18,874 nt of DNA, taken from contig CANIBQ010000096.1 of the NCBI GenBank assembly GCA_947465645.1, positions 1-18,874 on the forward strand, written 5' to 3'. The DNA comes from Acidobacteriota bacterium (GTDB lineage: Bacteria > Acidobacteriota > Vicinamibacteria > Vicinamibacterales > UBA2999). A program made the position numbers and the translations under genes. Under the pieces are notes generated by a model. That model ran no database searches. It was not told the DNA's origin and saw only the letters and a program-made list of their open reading frames with translations. Below are positions 1 to 7,761 of the stretch, piece after piece. Each line of letters begins with the position of its first letter. The stretch's first letter is position 1.

Positions 1-1
1 C

Positions 2-133
2 ACGGACCTCTCGACCTATACACAGACGCAGCTCAACGCCATCGCGCGCCGTCTGAACACGCGCCCGCGCAAAACGCTGGGCTACGAGACCCCGGCTGAT
101 AGACTGGCAACCTGCGTTGCGTCGACGGCTTGA
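2..133 (+). CDS. IS30-family transposase, C-terminal fragment (5' end outside window)
   Basis: The frame starting at base 2 reads TDLSTYTQTQLNAIARRLNT, then RPRKTLGYETPADRL, and stops with TGA at 131-133. The block LNxRPRKTLGYxTPxxRL is the hallmark C-terminus of IS30-family DDE transposases, and the ending CVAST is also common there. The catalytic D and D residues would lie upstream, outside the window. The DDE glutamate is not visible either. The last codons of the gene lie inside the terminal inverted repeat (114-140), as in many compact IS elements. It is convergent with the efflux operon, whose last stop codon is at 171. Activity of this copy cannot be judged from the fragment. Confidence 0.88.
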   Translation, partial: TDLSTYTQTQLNAIARRLNTRPRKTLGYETPADRLATCVASTA

Positions 134-140
134 ACCCACC
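114..140 (+). repeat. IS30-type right terminal inverted repeat (IRR)
   Basis: A 27-bp sequence ending in TTGAACCCACC. It is a perfect inverted match to 18780-18806. The match stops exactly at both ends: base 113 does not pair with 18807, and base 141 does not pair with 18779. It overlaps the transposase stop codon. Confidence 0.9.
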
Positions 141-170
141 ACTACGTACGAATAGAAACGGCTCTAGGCG
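141..170. repeat. Remnant flank of a REP-like element, inverted copy of 18686-18715
   Basis: The 30 bases between the IS end and the stop codon of the efflux gene match 18686-18715 in inverted orientation at 26 of 30 positions. The match includes an unbroken 19-bp run, which reads GTTTCTATTCGTACGTAGT on the minus strand. At the right-hand site this sequence leads directly into the palindrome GTCCGGCTTCAGCCGGAC. Here the palindrome is absent and the IS begins in its place. I infer that this is the outer flank of a REP-like unit split by the IS. It also contains one GGCTCTA heptamer (160-166) like those at 4515-4563. Confidence 0.75.
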
Positions 171-3100
171 TTACTGGGGGAATCGGCCCGTCGACACGAG
201 TAGATCCAGCCGGGCGCGGCGGAGGGCATCTTCAGTGATGACCGCCGCGGTTTCCGCATCCCGGGCCCGGCGTTGAGCGTCGATCACTTCGATATTCGTC
301 GTCGCGCCTTCTCGAAACGCCACATCCGTAATACGCATGACCTCGTTGGCCTGTGCCGCGGCGTCCTTCGCGCGCGCCAGCGCACGCTCGGTTGCCCGAA
401 TCGCCTCCCGCGCGGTGCGCACCTCCGACGCGGCCTGGCGCTCCGCGCTGGCGCGCTCGGCGCGAACGAGGTCGACCAGCGCGATCCGCTCCCTCTCGCG
501 CCCCTTGCGCAGCCCCGAATCGAACAGCGGCACCGAGAAGACCACCGAGGCGCGCCACGAGCGAGACTCGCTGAAGAGTCCTGAGGGCGCCAGGAACTGC
601 GGGGTGAAGAGCGCCGACACCGAGGGAAGGCGTTCTTTCCACGAATCGCTGACCACGCGCTCCGCGGCCATCTCTCGCGCGATCAGCCGAAGGATATCCG
701 CGCGGCTCGCGAGGTTGCTCGTCGCGTCGGCCGGTACCGGAAGCTCGGGATCGGTGGCAGCATCCACGGGGCCGTCTGCCGCGATCAGCACGCCCAGGGC
801 TTCCTGCGCGCGACGCACGGCCAGCCGCGCCTCCTCCACCCGCACCTCGTTGCTCGACAGCTCCTGCTGCGCGCGAAGCGCGTTCAGCCGGCTGCCGATC
901 CCGCCTTCATAACGCCGGTTGGCGTAGTCGTAGTGCGCAACCGCGTGATCGCGCGCGCGCTCGTTGAGCTCCACCACGCGGCGCTGCGCAATAATCGCCA
1001 GATAGGCCTGGGCGGCGGCGACGCCGACCTGCCGTCGTGCCTCGTCGGCGGCGCGTTGCGCCACGACAATCTGATCCGCCGCCTGGTTTCGCAGGGCCCA
1101 GTTGACTGGCGTCAGCAGCGGCACGGTGAGGCCGGCGGTCGTGACCGTCTGTGCGCGAGGCGTGATGCTCGACCCGCTGAATTCGGTGACCGGGCCGACG
1201 ACGTTGGCGCTGAACGCCGCGTCCACCGAGGGCCGCGACTGCGACCGCGCCTGCTGCAGGAGCGCTTCGGCCCTGACGATGCCGGCGGCCGCCTGCTGGA
1301 CGGTGGGGTTGTTGGCCACGGCGCGGCGCACCGCGTCCTCGAACGTGACCTGCTCGATCGCCTGCGCGCTCGCCACGCCTGGCAGCAGCAGGGCCGCGAG
1401 CAGCACCGCGGCGACGCGCTTCACGGTTCCACGTCCGAGCGACTGCACCACCACGTACAGCACCGGGATGAAGAGGACGTTCAGGAACGTGGCGAACACC
1501 ATGCCGCCGACCACCGTGGTGCCGACCGAATGCCGTCCCTCCTGCCCCGCTCCAGAAGCGAAGACCAGCGGCATGACGCCGAGGATGAACGCAAGCGAGG
1601 TCATGAGAATGGGCCGCAGCCGGATGCGGGCCGCCTCGATCGCCGCCTCGATCACCGACATCCCGCGCCCCCGCAGTTGCTCGGCGAACTCGACGATCAG
1701 GATGGAGTTTTTCGCCGCGAGGCCGACCAGCAGCACCAGGCCGATCTGGCAGTACAGGTCGTTCTGCAGCCCGCGCGCCCACTGCGCCGACAGCGCGCCG
1801 AGCACGGCGAGGGGGACACCGAGGAGCACGATGAACGGCAGCACGAGCGATTCGTACTGCGCGGCCAGTGTCAGGTAGACGAGCAGCAACGCGATGCCGA
1901 AGATCGCCGCCGACTGCCCACCCGCCCTGACCTCTTCGAGCGAGATCCCCGACCAGGCGAATCCGAACCCTGGCGGCAGCGCCGTCCCGGCCAGGCGCTC
2001 CATCTCCGCCAGCGCCTGCCCCGAGCTGACGCCAGGCGCCGCCGATCCGCTGACTTCTGCCGACCGGAACAGGTTGAAATGGTGGATCACCTGCGGCGCG
2101 GTCGTCTCGCGGACGGTGACCACGTTGGCCAGCGGCACCATCTGCCCTGTCTTGGTTCGGACGTAATACTGGCCCAGGTCGGCCGGGTCGGACCTGTACT
2201 TCTTGTCGGCCTGCACGTAGACGCGATACGCGCGGTTGTTGAAATCGAAATCGTTCACGTACGCGGAACCGAGATAGATCTGCATCGCGTTGGTGATCTC
2301 GCTGAGCGGCAGCCCGAGGCTCTGCGCCTTCTCGCGGTCGATACTGACCGCCAGCTGCGGGTCGTTGACGGTGAAGGAGCTGAACAGGCCGGCGACCTGG
2401 GTTGATTGCCGAGAGGCGCCAACCAGCGCCTGCGTGGCGCCTCCCAGGTTTTGAATATCCGGGTTGCCGCTCTGGTCGAGCACCTGGAACGCGAATCCAC
2501 CGATGTTGCCGATATTGATGCCCGGCGGCGCGAACGGGATGACGAACGCGCCTTGAACACCGAACAACCGCCCGCGCAGGCCTGGCAGCAGGCCGGCGAC
2601 GCGCTTCTCGGGGGTGTTCCGCTCCTCGAATGGCTTGAGGAGGACGAACATCATTCCCTGATTCGACGCGCTTCCGGCAAAGCTGAAGCCCACGATCGTG
2701 AACACGGACTGCACTTCCGGAGTCGCCATGAGGATGCGCTCCACTTCGCCGGCGACCTTGCTGGTGTAGTCCAGCGAGGCTCCCGGCGGCGCCTGAATGA
2801 TGGTGATGAAGTAGCCCGCGTCTTCGTCGGGCACGAACGCCGAGGGCACCTTCGTGTACACGTAGTAGGTGCCGCCCAGCAGGACGACGAACACCACGAC
2901 GACGGCCCAGCGGACGCGCATCAGCCCGCTGACCACCCTGATGTAGAAGCTCGTCCCTCCATGGATCACGCGCTCGATGGGACCAAACAACCACCCCGAC
3001 CCAAGGGCTCCCGGCCGAAGCAGCAGCGCCGAGAGCGCCGGCGTCAGCGTGAGCGCGTTGAAGGCGGAGATCGCGACGGAGACGGCGATCGTCAGCGCAA

Positions 3101-4514
3101 ACTGCTGATACAGCCGGCCGGTCGTCCCGGGAAAGAACGCGACGGGCACGAACACGGCGATCAGCACGAGCGCGGTCGCGATCACCGCGCCGAACACTTC
3201 GCGCATGGCGTCGGAGGCCGCCTGGAGCGGCGGCTTCTTGTACTCCTGGAGGTGGCGCTCGATGTTCTCGATCACGACGATCGCATCGTCCACGACGATG
3301 CCGGTCGCGAGGACGATCGCAAACAGCGTGAGCGTATTGATCGAGAAGCCGAGCAGGTTGACGAACGCGAAGGTGCCGATCAGCGACACCGGCATCGTCA
3401 GTGCGGGGATGATCGTGGCGCGCCAGCTCTGAAGGAAGAGGAACATCACCAGCACGACGAGCAGCACCGCTTCGCCGAGCGTCTTGATGACTTCGGTGAT
3501 CGATTCCTGCACGATGGTGGTGGTGTCGAACGCGATGTTGTACTGCAGCCCCGGCGGAAACGCGGCCTCGAGCCGCCGCATCTCATCGGTGACGCCCCGC
3601 TGGACGTCAAGGGCGTTGGCGGTCGGGAGCGAGGTCACGGCGAAACCGATCGCCTCCTTGCCCTGGAATCGCAGCACGTTCGCGTAGGTCTCGGCGCCGA
3701 GCTCGATGGTGCCCACATCCCGCAACCGCACCAGGGAGCCATCGCTGCCGGCCTTGACGATGACGTCTTCGAACTGGCTCGCTTCGCTCAGGCGGCCTGC
3801 CGCCCGGACGCTGATCTGGTAGGTCTGCCCTTCGCGCGCCGGCGCGTCGCCGACGCTCCCGGCCGCGACGTTGACGTTCTGCTCACGCAGGGCGTTGACC
3901 ACGTCGCCGGCGGTGATCTGGCGCGCCGCCAGCCGGAGCGGATCCAGCCAGATGCGCATCGAATACTTGCGCTCGCCGAAAATAATGATGTCGGAGACGC
4001 CGGGCACGCGCTTGAGCGTGTCCTTGATGTAGACGTCGACATAATTCGACATGAACAACGAGTCGTACTCGTTGTTCGCCGAAAACATCGCGCCGGCGGA
4101 CACGAAGTTGATGCCGCCCTTCTGCACCGTCACACCGAGCTGCCGCACTTCGCCAGGCAGCCGTCCGAGCGCCTGGTTGACGCGGTTCTGCACGTCGACG
4201 GCCGCGAGATCGGGATCGCGCGTCACGTCGAACGTCACGGTGATTTGCGAGAAGCCGCTGTTGGTGCTCGACGAGGTCATGTACTGCATGCCCTCGACGC
4301 CGTTGATCGCCTGCTCGAGCGGCGTGGTGACGGCGGTCTCGACGGTTTCGGCGTTCGCTCCCGTATAGACCGCGGCAACCGAGACGGTTGGCGGAGTGAC
4401 CGATGGGTACCACGCGATCGGCATCGTCGGAATCGCCAGCGCGCCGGCGAGGACGATGATCAGCGAGCAGACGGTCGCGAGGATCGGACGCTTGATGAAT
4501 GTGTCTACGAACAC
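171..4514 (-). CDS. Fused RND efflux permease (AcrB/HAE1 type) and TolC-type outer membrane factor
   Basis: One uninterrupted frame of 1447 codons, with a GTG start at 4514-4512. Residues 1 to about 1030 form a full-length AcrB-like proton/drug antiporter. It opens with FIKRPILATVCSLIIVLAG and carries the TM4 proton-relay pair D409-D410 (GIVVDDAIVVIENIER), the TM10 lysine K935 (GLAAKNSILIVEF) and the RLRPILMTSLAFILG segment. From codon 1031 it runs straight into VKRVAAVLLAALLLPGVASA, a typical signal peptide, and then about 397 residues of TolC/NodT-type outer membrane factor. That part has two alpha-helical repeats (AVANNPTVQQAAAG.., then SVVFSVPLFDSGLRKGRER..). The adaptor gene lies 46 bp upstream. 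A stand-alone permease is about 1040 residues, so both halves are complete and only the stop codon between them is missing. It may be made as one chain and cut at the internal signal peptide, or the second half may also start at the in-frame GTG at 1424-1422. A substrate cannot be assigned. No Shine-Dalgarno site is visible before the first GTG. Confidence 0.9.
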   Translation of the reverse strand: MFVDTFIKRPILATVCSLIIVLAGALAIPTMPIAWYPSVTPPTVSVAAVYTGANAETVETAVTTPLEQAINGVEGMQYMTSSSTNSGFSQITVTFDVTRDPDLAAVDVQNRVNQALGRLPGEVRQLGVTVQKGGINFVSAGAMFSANNEYDSLFMSNYVDVYIKDTLKRVPGVSDIIIFGERKYSMRIWLDPLRLAARQITAGDVVNALREQNVNVAAGSVGDAPAREGQTYQISVRAAGRLSEASQFEDVIVKAGSDGSLVRLRDVGTIELGAETYANVLRFQGKEAIGFAVTSLPTANALDVQRGVTDEMRRLEAAFPPGLQYNIAFDTTTIVQESITEVIKTLGEAVLLVVLVMFLFLQSWRATIIPALTMPVSLIGTFAFVNLLGFSINTLTLFAIVLATGIVVDDAIVVIENIERHLQEYKKPPLQAASDAMREVFGAVIATALVLIAVFVPVAFFPGTTGRLYQQFALTIAVSVAISAFNALTLTPALSALLLRPGALGSGWLFGPIERVIHGGTSFYIRVVSGLMRVRWAVVVVFVVLLGGTYYVYTKVPSAFVPDEDAGYFITIIQAPPGASLDYTSKVAGEVERILMATPEVQSVFTIVGFSFAGSASNQGMMFVLLKPFEERNTPEKRVAGLLPGLRGRLFGVQGAFVIPFAPPGINIGNIGGFAFQVLDQSGNPDIQNLGGATQALVGASRQSTQVAGLFSSFTVNDPQLAVSIDREKAQSLGLPLSEITNAMQIYLGSAYVNDFDFNNRAYRVYVQADKKYRSDPADLGQYYVRTKTGQMVPLANVVTVRETTAPQVIHHFNLFRSAEVSGSAAPGVSSGQALAEMERLAGTALPPGFGFAWSGISLEEVRAGGQSAAIFGIALLLVYLTLAAQYESLVLPFIVLLGVPLAVLGALSAQWARGLQNDLYCQIGLVLLVGLAAKNSILIVEFAEQLRGRGMSVIEAAIEAARIRLRPILMTSLAFILGVMPLVFASGAGQEGRHSVGTTVVGGMVFATFLNVLFIPVLYVVVQSLGRGTVKRVAAVLLAALLLPGVASAQAIEQVTFEDAVRRAVANNPTVQQAAAGIVRAEALLQQARSQSRPSVDAAFSANVVGPVTEFSGSSITPRAQTVTTAGLTVPLLTPVNWALRNQAADQIVVAQRAADEARRQVGVAAAQAYLAIIAQRRVVELNERARDHAVAHYDYANRRYEGGIGSRLNALRAQQELSSNEVRVEEARLAVRRAQEALGVLIAADGPVDAATDPELPVPADATSNLASRADILRLIAREMAAERVVSDSWKERLPSVSALFTPQFLAPSGLFSESRSWRASVVFSVPLFDSGLRKGRERERIALVDLVRAERASAERQAASEVRTAREAIRATERALARAKDAAAQANEVMRITDVAFREGATTNIEVIDAQRRARDAETAAVITEDALRRARLDLLVSTGRFPQ
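1365..1424 (-). other. Internal signal peptide and possible internal GTG start of the outer membrane factor
   Basis: Codons 1031-1050 of the fused efflux gene have the three parts of a signal peptide: basic start (VKR), hydrophobic core (VAAVLLAALLL) and a signal peptidase I-like site, ASA before QA. Codon 1031 is GTG (1424-1422), with only a weak GGA element a few bases before it. The RND C-terminus is cytoplasmic in the known family topology. A thirteenth hydrophobic segment would therefore carry the TolC part into the periplasm in the correct direction. If GTG is used as a start, it yields a separate 417-residue outer membrane factor. Confidence 0.65.
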
Positions 4515-4563
4515 GGCTTTGGACTCTGGGCTTTAGGCTCTGGACTTTAGGCTTTAGGCTCTA
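4515..4563 (-). repeat. Seven tandem heptamers filling the adaptor-permease gap
   Basis: On the minus strand the 49 bases read as seven consecutive 7-mers of consensus YARAGYC (TAGAGCC, TAAAGCC, TAAAGTC, CAGAGCC, TAAAGCC, CAGAGTC, CAAAGCC). The first contains the TAG stop codon of the adaptor gene and the last abuts the GTG start of the permease. The whole intergenic spacer is therefore repeat, and no ribosome binding site is recognisable in it. Related heptamers lie at 160-166 and 11903-11916. The pattern resembles the short tandemly repeated heptanucleotide (STRR) sequences described in filamentous cyanobacteria. Confidence 0.85.
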
Positions 4564-5652
4564 GGACGGCTTGACGGGGGCGCCGTCGCCGATTTTCTGG
4601 ATGTTCGACACGATCACCTGATCGCCCGGCATCAGGCCGGTGCGCACGATGTACTCGTCGCCAACCACGTTGCCGAGCGTCACCGGCTTCTGCCGTGCGA
4701 CGGTTCCCTGTTCCCCGCTCTCGGCGACGAACACGAAAGACTGCCCGGCCACGCGGTTGACGGCCACGACCGGCACCGTCAGCACCGGATCGTTGTTCCA
4801 GATCAGACGCGCGCGCACGTACTGCATCACGCGAATCCCCGGCGGCATCTGCCGCAGCGTGGCCTTCACCAGCACCGACTGCGTGGCATCGTCGGCGCGC
4901 GGCGCGATGAACGTCACCGGATTCGAGGCGATGACCTCGCCGGTGTTGCCGATCAGATCCACGGCCAAGCCCGGGCGCAGCTCCCCTGCCCGCTCGAGCG
5001 GCACATTGATGTAGACCTCGAGTCCTTCGGGCTCATCGACGGTAGTGATGACGGTGGACGGCGTGACGCGGTCGCCCTGTCGGATCGCGATGTCTCCGAC
5101 GATGCCCGCGGCCGGTGCGGTGACGCGGTAGTACTGCAACTGCACCTGGGTTTCGCGGATCTGCGACCGTACCGCGGCCAGTTGCGCTTCGGCGTTCTTG
5201 TACGCCGCTTCCGCCTGGTCGAGCTCGGCCTGGCTGACGGCGCCGGCCTCGAGCAGCTTGCGCAGCCGCGCGACCTGCTGGGTGGCGTAGGCGAGGTCGG
5301 CCTCGCGCGACGCACGCTGTGATTCCATCGAGGTGACCGCGGCCTGCTGCCTGTCGGGGTCGATCTGCAGCAGCGGTTGCCCTGCACGTACACGGTCCCC
5401 TGCCTTGACGAAGATCTGCGTCACCAGCCCCTCGACCTGTGGCTGAATCGTCGTGGACCGCAGCGACCGGATGGTCGCGACAAACTCCGACGACTGCGGA
5501 ATCGGCTTGGGCGCCAGCGTGACGGTCTTCACCTCCGCGGGCGGGAATGCGCCTCGGCCACCGCCCGCGGCCGAGCCGGGCGTCTGACCACCGCCGCAAG
5601 CCAGCATCGTGAGGGGCGCAAGAAGAACGAGCGATCCGGACAATCGAGACAT
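4561..5652 (-). CDS. RND efflux periplasmic adaptor (membrane fusion protein), lipoprotein
   Basis: A 363-residue protein of the AcrA/HlyD-like adaptor family, which links an RND pump to an outer membrane channel. The N-terminus is a lipoprotein signal with lipobox LTMLAC, so Cys19 would be acylated. Next come the first half of the biotinyl-lipoyl fold (VEGLVTQIFVKAGDRVRAGQPL, about 72-93), a coiled-coil hairpin (about 100-165), the returning lipoyl strand (VTAPAAGIVGDIAIRQGDRV), a beta-barrel domain and a membrane-proximal domain ending at PVKPS. The length is normal for the family. It is the first gene of the efflux operon and ends 46 bp before the permease/TolC fusion. The start is ATG at 5652-5650, with no strong Shine-Dalgarno site. 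No regulator gene is adjacent. The substrate is unknown. Confidence 0.93.
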   Translation of the reverse strand: MSRLSGSLVLLAPLTMLACGGGQTPGSAAGGGRGAFPPAEVKTVTLAPKPIPQSSEFVATIRSLRSTTIQPQVEGLVTQIFVKAGDRVRAGQPLLQIDPDRQQAAVTSMESQRASREADLAYATQQVARLRKLLEAGAVSQAELDQAEAAYKNAEAQLAAVRSQIRETQVQLQYYRVTAPAAGIVGDIAIRQGDRVTPSTVITTVDEPEGLEVYINVPLERAGELRPGLAVDLIGNTGEVIASNPVTFIAPRADDATQSVLVKATLRQMPPGIRVMQYVRARLIWNNDPVLTVPVVAVNRVAGQSFVFVAESGEQGTVARQKPVTLGNVVGDEYIVRTGLMPGDQVIVSNIQKIGDGAPVKPS

Positions 5653-5715
5653 AGGGATATCCGTTGGGGGGAGCGAACGAACGGGAGTTCCAACTATACC
5701 TGAGACGTATATCAG

Positions 5716-7737
5716 CTACCGGAAGATCCCTCTGATGCCCCGGCCCAGCGAGCCAAACAGTCCTTGAATGGCGCGCTGCGCGCGTTGCTTGAGATTGCCC
5801 TGGTGGATCGAGCAGAGCCGTGACGGGATGTCATCGCCGTCCTTGAAATACTCGACGTAGGTGGGGCATCCCGCGACCGGATGCAGGTAAGACAATCTGC
5901 ACAGTTCCTCGGCGCGCATCTGGCCCGGAGGCGTGAACGGCGCGGGCGGCAGGCGGCGCGCCACGCGGCGCATGAAGTCCGACCAGATGGGCAGGGCGAC
6001 CCGCGCGCCCGTTCCCGCGTTCCGGATGCGCTCCGGCTGGTCGAAGCCGACCCATACCCCCGCCACGACCGACGAGGAGAAGCCGACGAACCAGGCGTCG
6101 CGATAGTCGTTGGTCGTACCGGTCTTGCCGCCAACGGCGCCCTGCACGCCGAGGCGCCGCGCCGACGATCCGGTGCCCCGGTCCACGACGTCCTGCAGCA
6201 TGGTCAGCATCTGGAATGCCACTTCGGGCGAGAGGATCTGCTCACGCTCGACGTGGATCCGAAGCAGCAGTTCGCCCGAACGATCGAGCACCGATGTGAT
6301 GGCGCGCGGCTGCACGCGGTATCCGAGCGTGGGAAAGACGGCGTAGGCGGCGGTGAGATCGAGCGGTGTCACGAGTCCGCTTCCGAGCGCCAGCGACGGG
6401 ACGTCGGGTTGATCGCGCACGCCCAGATCTCTCGCAAGCCGCAGCACCGGGGCGCTCCCGACCCGCTGCTGCAGCAGCACGGCGGCGGCGTTGTTCGACT
6501 CGAGGAGCGCGGCACGCAGCGTCATCTCGTCCCGCGTGGCGACGCGCTCGTCGCGCGGGATCCAGACGCCTTCGGCCGCCTGCACCGCGACCCCCTTCAG
6601 GCCGGTAATCATCGACACCGGCGAGAGCCCCTGCTCGAGCGCGGCGGCGTACACGAACGGCTTGAACGCCGAGCCGGGCTGGCGCCGGCTTCGAACGGCT
6701 CGGTTGAACGTGGTCGTCGCGAAATCCGACCCGCCCACCATCGCCAGCACGTTGCCCGTGCCCGGATCGAGCGCCACGAGCGCGCCCTGCAGGCCCTTGA
6801 CGCCCAGGCGTCGCAGGCCGTCCCGCACGGCGGCTTCCGCCGCGTCCTGGATTTCCGGCACGAACGTCGTCTGCACCTGCCAGTCGGGAGGATTGTCGCC
6901 GCCGTAGATGTTGCGGAACTGCTGCCGCAGGTATTCCTTCGCGAAGCCGTGCTTGGCGCTGGTGACCCTGGGCTGCGGCCGGATCCGGATGCGCTCGGCC
7001 CGCGCCGCCGCTTCCTGCGCCTCCGTGATCGTCCCTTCCTCCCGCATCCGCTGCAGGACGACGAAGCTGCGCCGCCGGGCGGCGTCGAAATGCGTCCACG
7101 GCGAATAGGCGGCGGGTGCGCGGATAATCCCGGCGATGAGCGCGGCCTCTCCGATCGTCAGTTGGGACGCACGCTTGCCGAGCATCTTGTCCGACATCGT
7201 TTCGATGCCGTAGATGCCGCCACTCAGGTACACGCGATTGAAATAGAGCTCGAGAATGTCCTTCTTGCTCAGAAAGACCTCGAGCATCACCGCGAGCACG
7301 GCCTCCTTGATCTTCCGGCCGTAGGTACGCGCGTTCGAGAGGAACAGCGTGCGCGCGAGCTGCTGCGTGAGCGTGCTGCCGCCCTGCGCGCCTTCGTCGG
7401 ACCGCAGGTTGAAAAACGCCGCGCGGGTCAGCGCGATGGGATCGACGCCGGGATGCAGGTAAAACCGGTGGTCCTCGACCGAGATGACGGCGTCCTTGAA
7501 CGAGGTGGCGATCTGCTCGAACCGGACGTCCTGCCGCTGCTCGTCGAGCCGAAACCACGGCCGGCCGAGCCCGTCGTAGAAGACGGTGTCGCCGACCCCG
7601 CGATTCAGCTTGTAGATGGCCCACGCGTGACGGCCGCTCCACGCCACCGCCATGACCACGCCGACGATCAGCACGCCGCCGATGACCGCGATCAGCCAGT
7701 CGCGGACGGTGAGCGCGCGAAGGTCTGAAAAGCGCAC
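5716..7737 (-). CDS. Class A penicillin-binding protein (GT51 transglycosylase plus transpeptidase)
   Basis: A bifunctional peptidoglycan synthase of 673 residues that polymerises lipid II and crosslinks the strands in the periplasm. A membrane anchor lies at about 14-34. GT51 motifs follow in order: EDHRFYLHPGVD with catalytic Glu88, GGSTLTQQLARTLFL, RKIKEA and KKDILELYFNRVYLSGG. Transpeptidase motifs are SxxK at Ser356-Lys359 (PGSAFKP), SxN at Ser414-Asn416 (ESNNAA) and KTG at Lys538 (GGKTGTTND). The C-terminal tail has Cys613, Cys624 and Cys642 followed by His645, then a basic, glycine-rich end. The tail resembles the extensions seen in some PBP1-type proteins. The start is GTG at 7737-7735, and no alternative ATG lies upstream before the divergent gene. 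The gene ends 63 bp before the adaptor gene on the same strand, so co-transcription with the efflux operon is possible. Confidence 0.95.
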   Translation of the reverse strand: MRFSDLRALTVRDWLIAVIGGVLIVGVVMAVAWSGRHAWAIYKLNRGVGDTVFYDGLGRPWFRLDEQRQDVRFEQIATSFKDAVISVEDHRFYLHPGVDPIALTRAAFFNLRSDEGAQGGSTLTQQLARTLFLSNARTYGRKIKEAVLAVMLEVFLSKKDILELYFNRVYLSGGIYGIETMSDKMLGKRASQLTIGEAALIAGIIRAPAAYSPWTHFDAARRRSFVVLQRMREEGTITEAQEAAARAERIRIRPQPRVTSAKHGFAKEYLRQQFRNIYGGDNPPDWQVQTTFVPEIQDAAEAAVRDGLRRLGVKGLQGALVALDPGTGNVLAMVGGSDFATTTFNRAVRSRRQPGSAFKPFVYAAALEQGLSPVSMITGLKGVAVQAAEGVWIPRDERVATRDEMTLRAALLESNNAAAVLLQQRVGSAPVLRLARDLGVRDQPDVPSLALGSGLVTPLDLTAAYAVFPTLGYRVQPRAITSVLDRSGELLLRIHVEREQILSPEVAFQMLTMLQDVVDRGTGSSARRLGVQGAVGGKTGTTNDYRDAWFVGFSSSVVAGVWVGFDQPERIRNAGTGARVALPIWSDFMRRVARRLPPAPFTPPGQMRAEELCRLSYLHPVAGCPTYVEYFKDGDDIPSRLCSIHQGNLKQRAQRAIQGLFGSLGRGIRGIFR

Positions 7738-7761
7738 GGCTTCGATGGTAACCTTTCGGCG

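Larger units (their letters stand above)
1..140 (+). mobile_element. IS30-family insertion sequence, 3' end only (left copy)
   Basis: This is the right-hand end of an IS element that continues beyond the window. It contains the last 43 codons of an IS30-type transposase and ends with a 27-bp terminal repeat at 114-140. That repeat is a perfect inverted copy of 18780-18806, where a second copy begins. The base pairs immediately outside the repeat (141-142) are AC, and the same AC dinucleotide precedes the other copy at 18778-18779. This fits the 2-bp target duplication and 20-30 bp ends usual for the IS30 family. Both copies have the same orientation. Confidence 0.85.

Noticed and set aside
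2406..4550. Long open frame on the plus strand opposite the RND permease
   Set aside because: Its translation is Arg/His/Asp/Glu-rich low-complexity sequence without any domain. It is a codon-bias shadow of a GC-rich gene that has clear family motifs on the other strand.
5653..5715. Promoter for the efflux operon, from TATAGT on the minus strand (near 5694-5699)
   Set aside because: The hexamer is a fair -10 box, but no acceptable -35 box lies 16-18 bp upstream, so it is not supported well enough to annotate.
5881..7728. Long open frame on the plus strand opposite the penicillin-binding protein
   Set aside because: It has Arg-rich composition and no motif, while the minus strand carries all GT51 and transpeptidase motifs.
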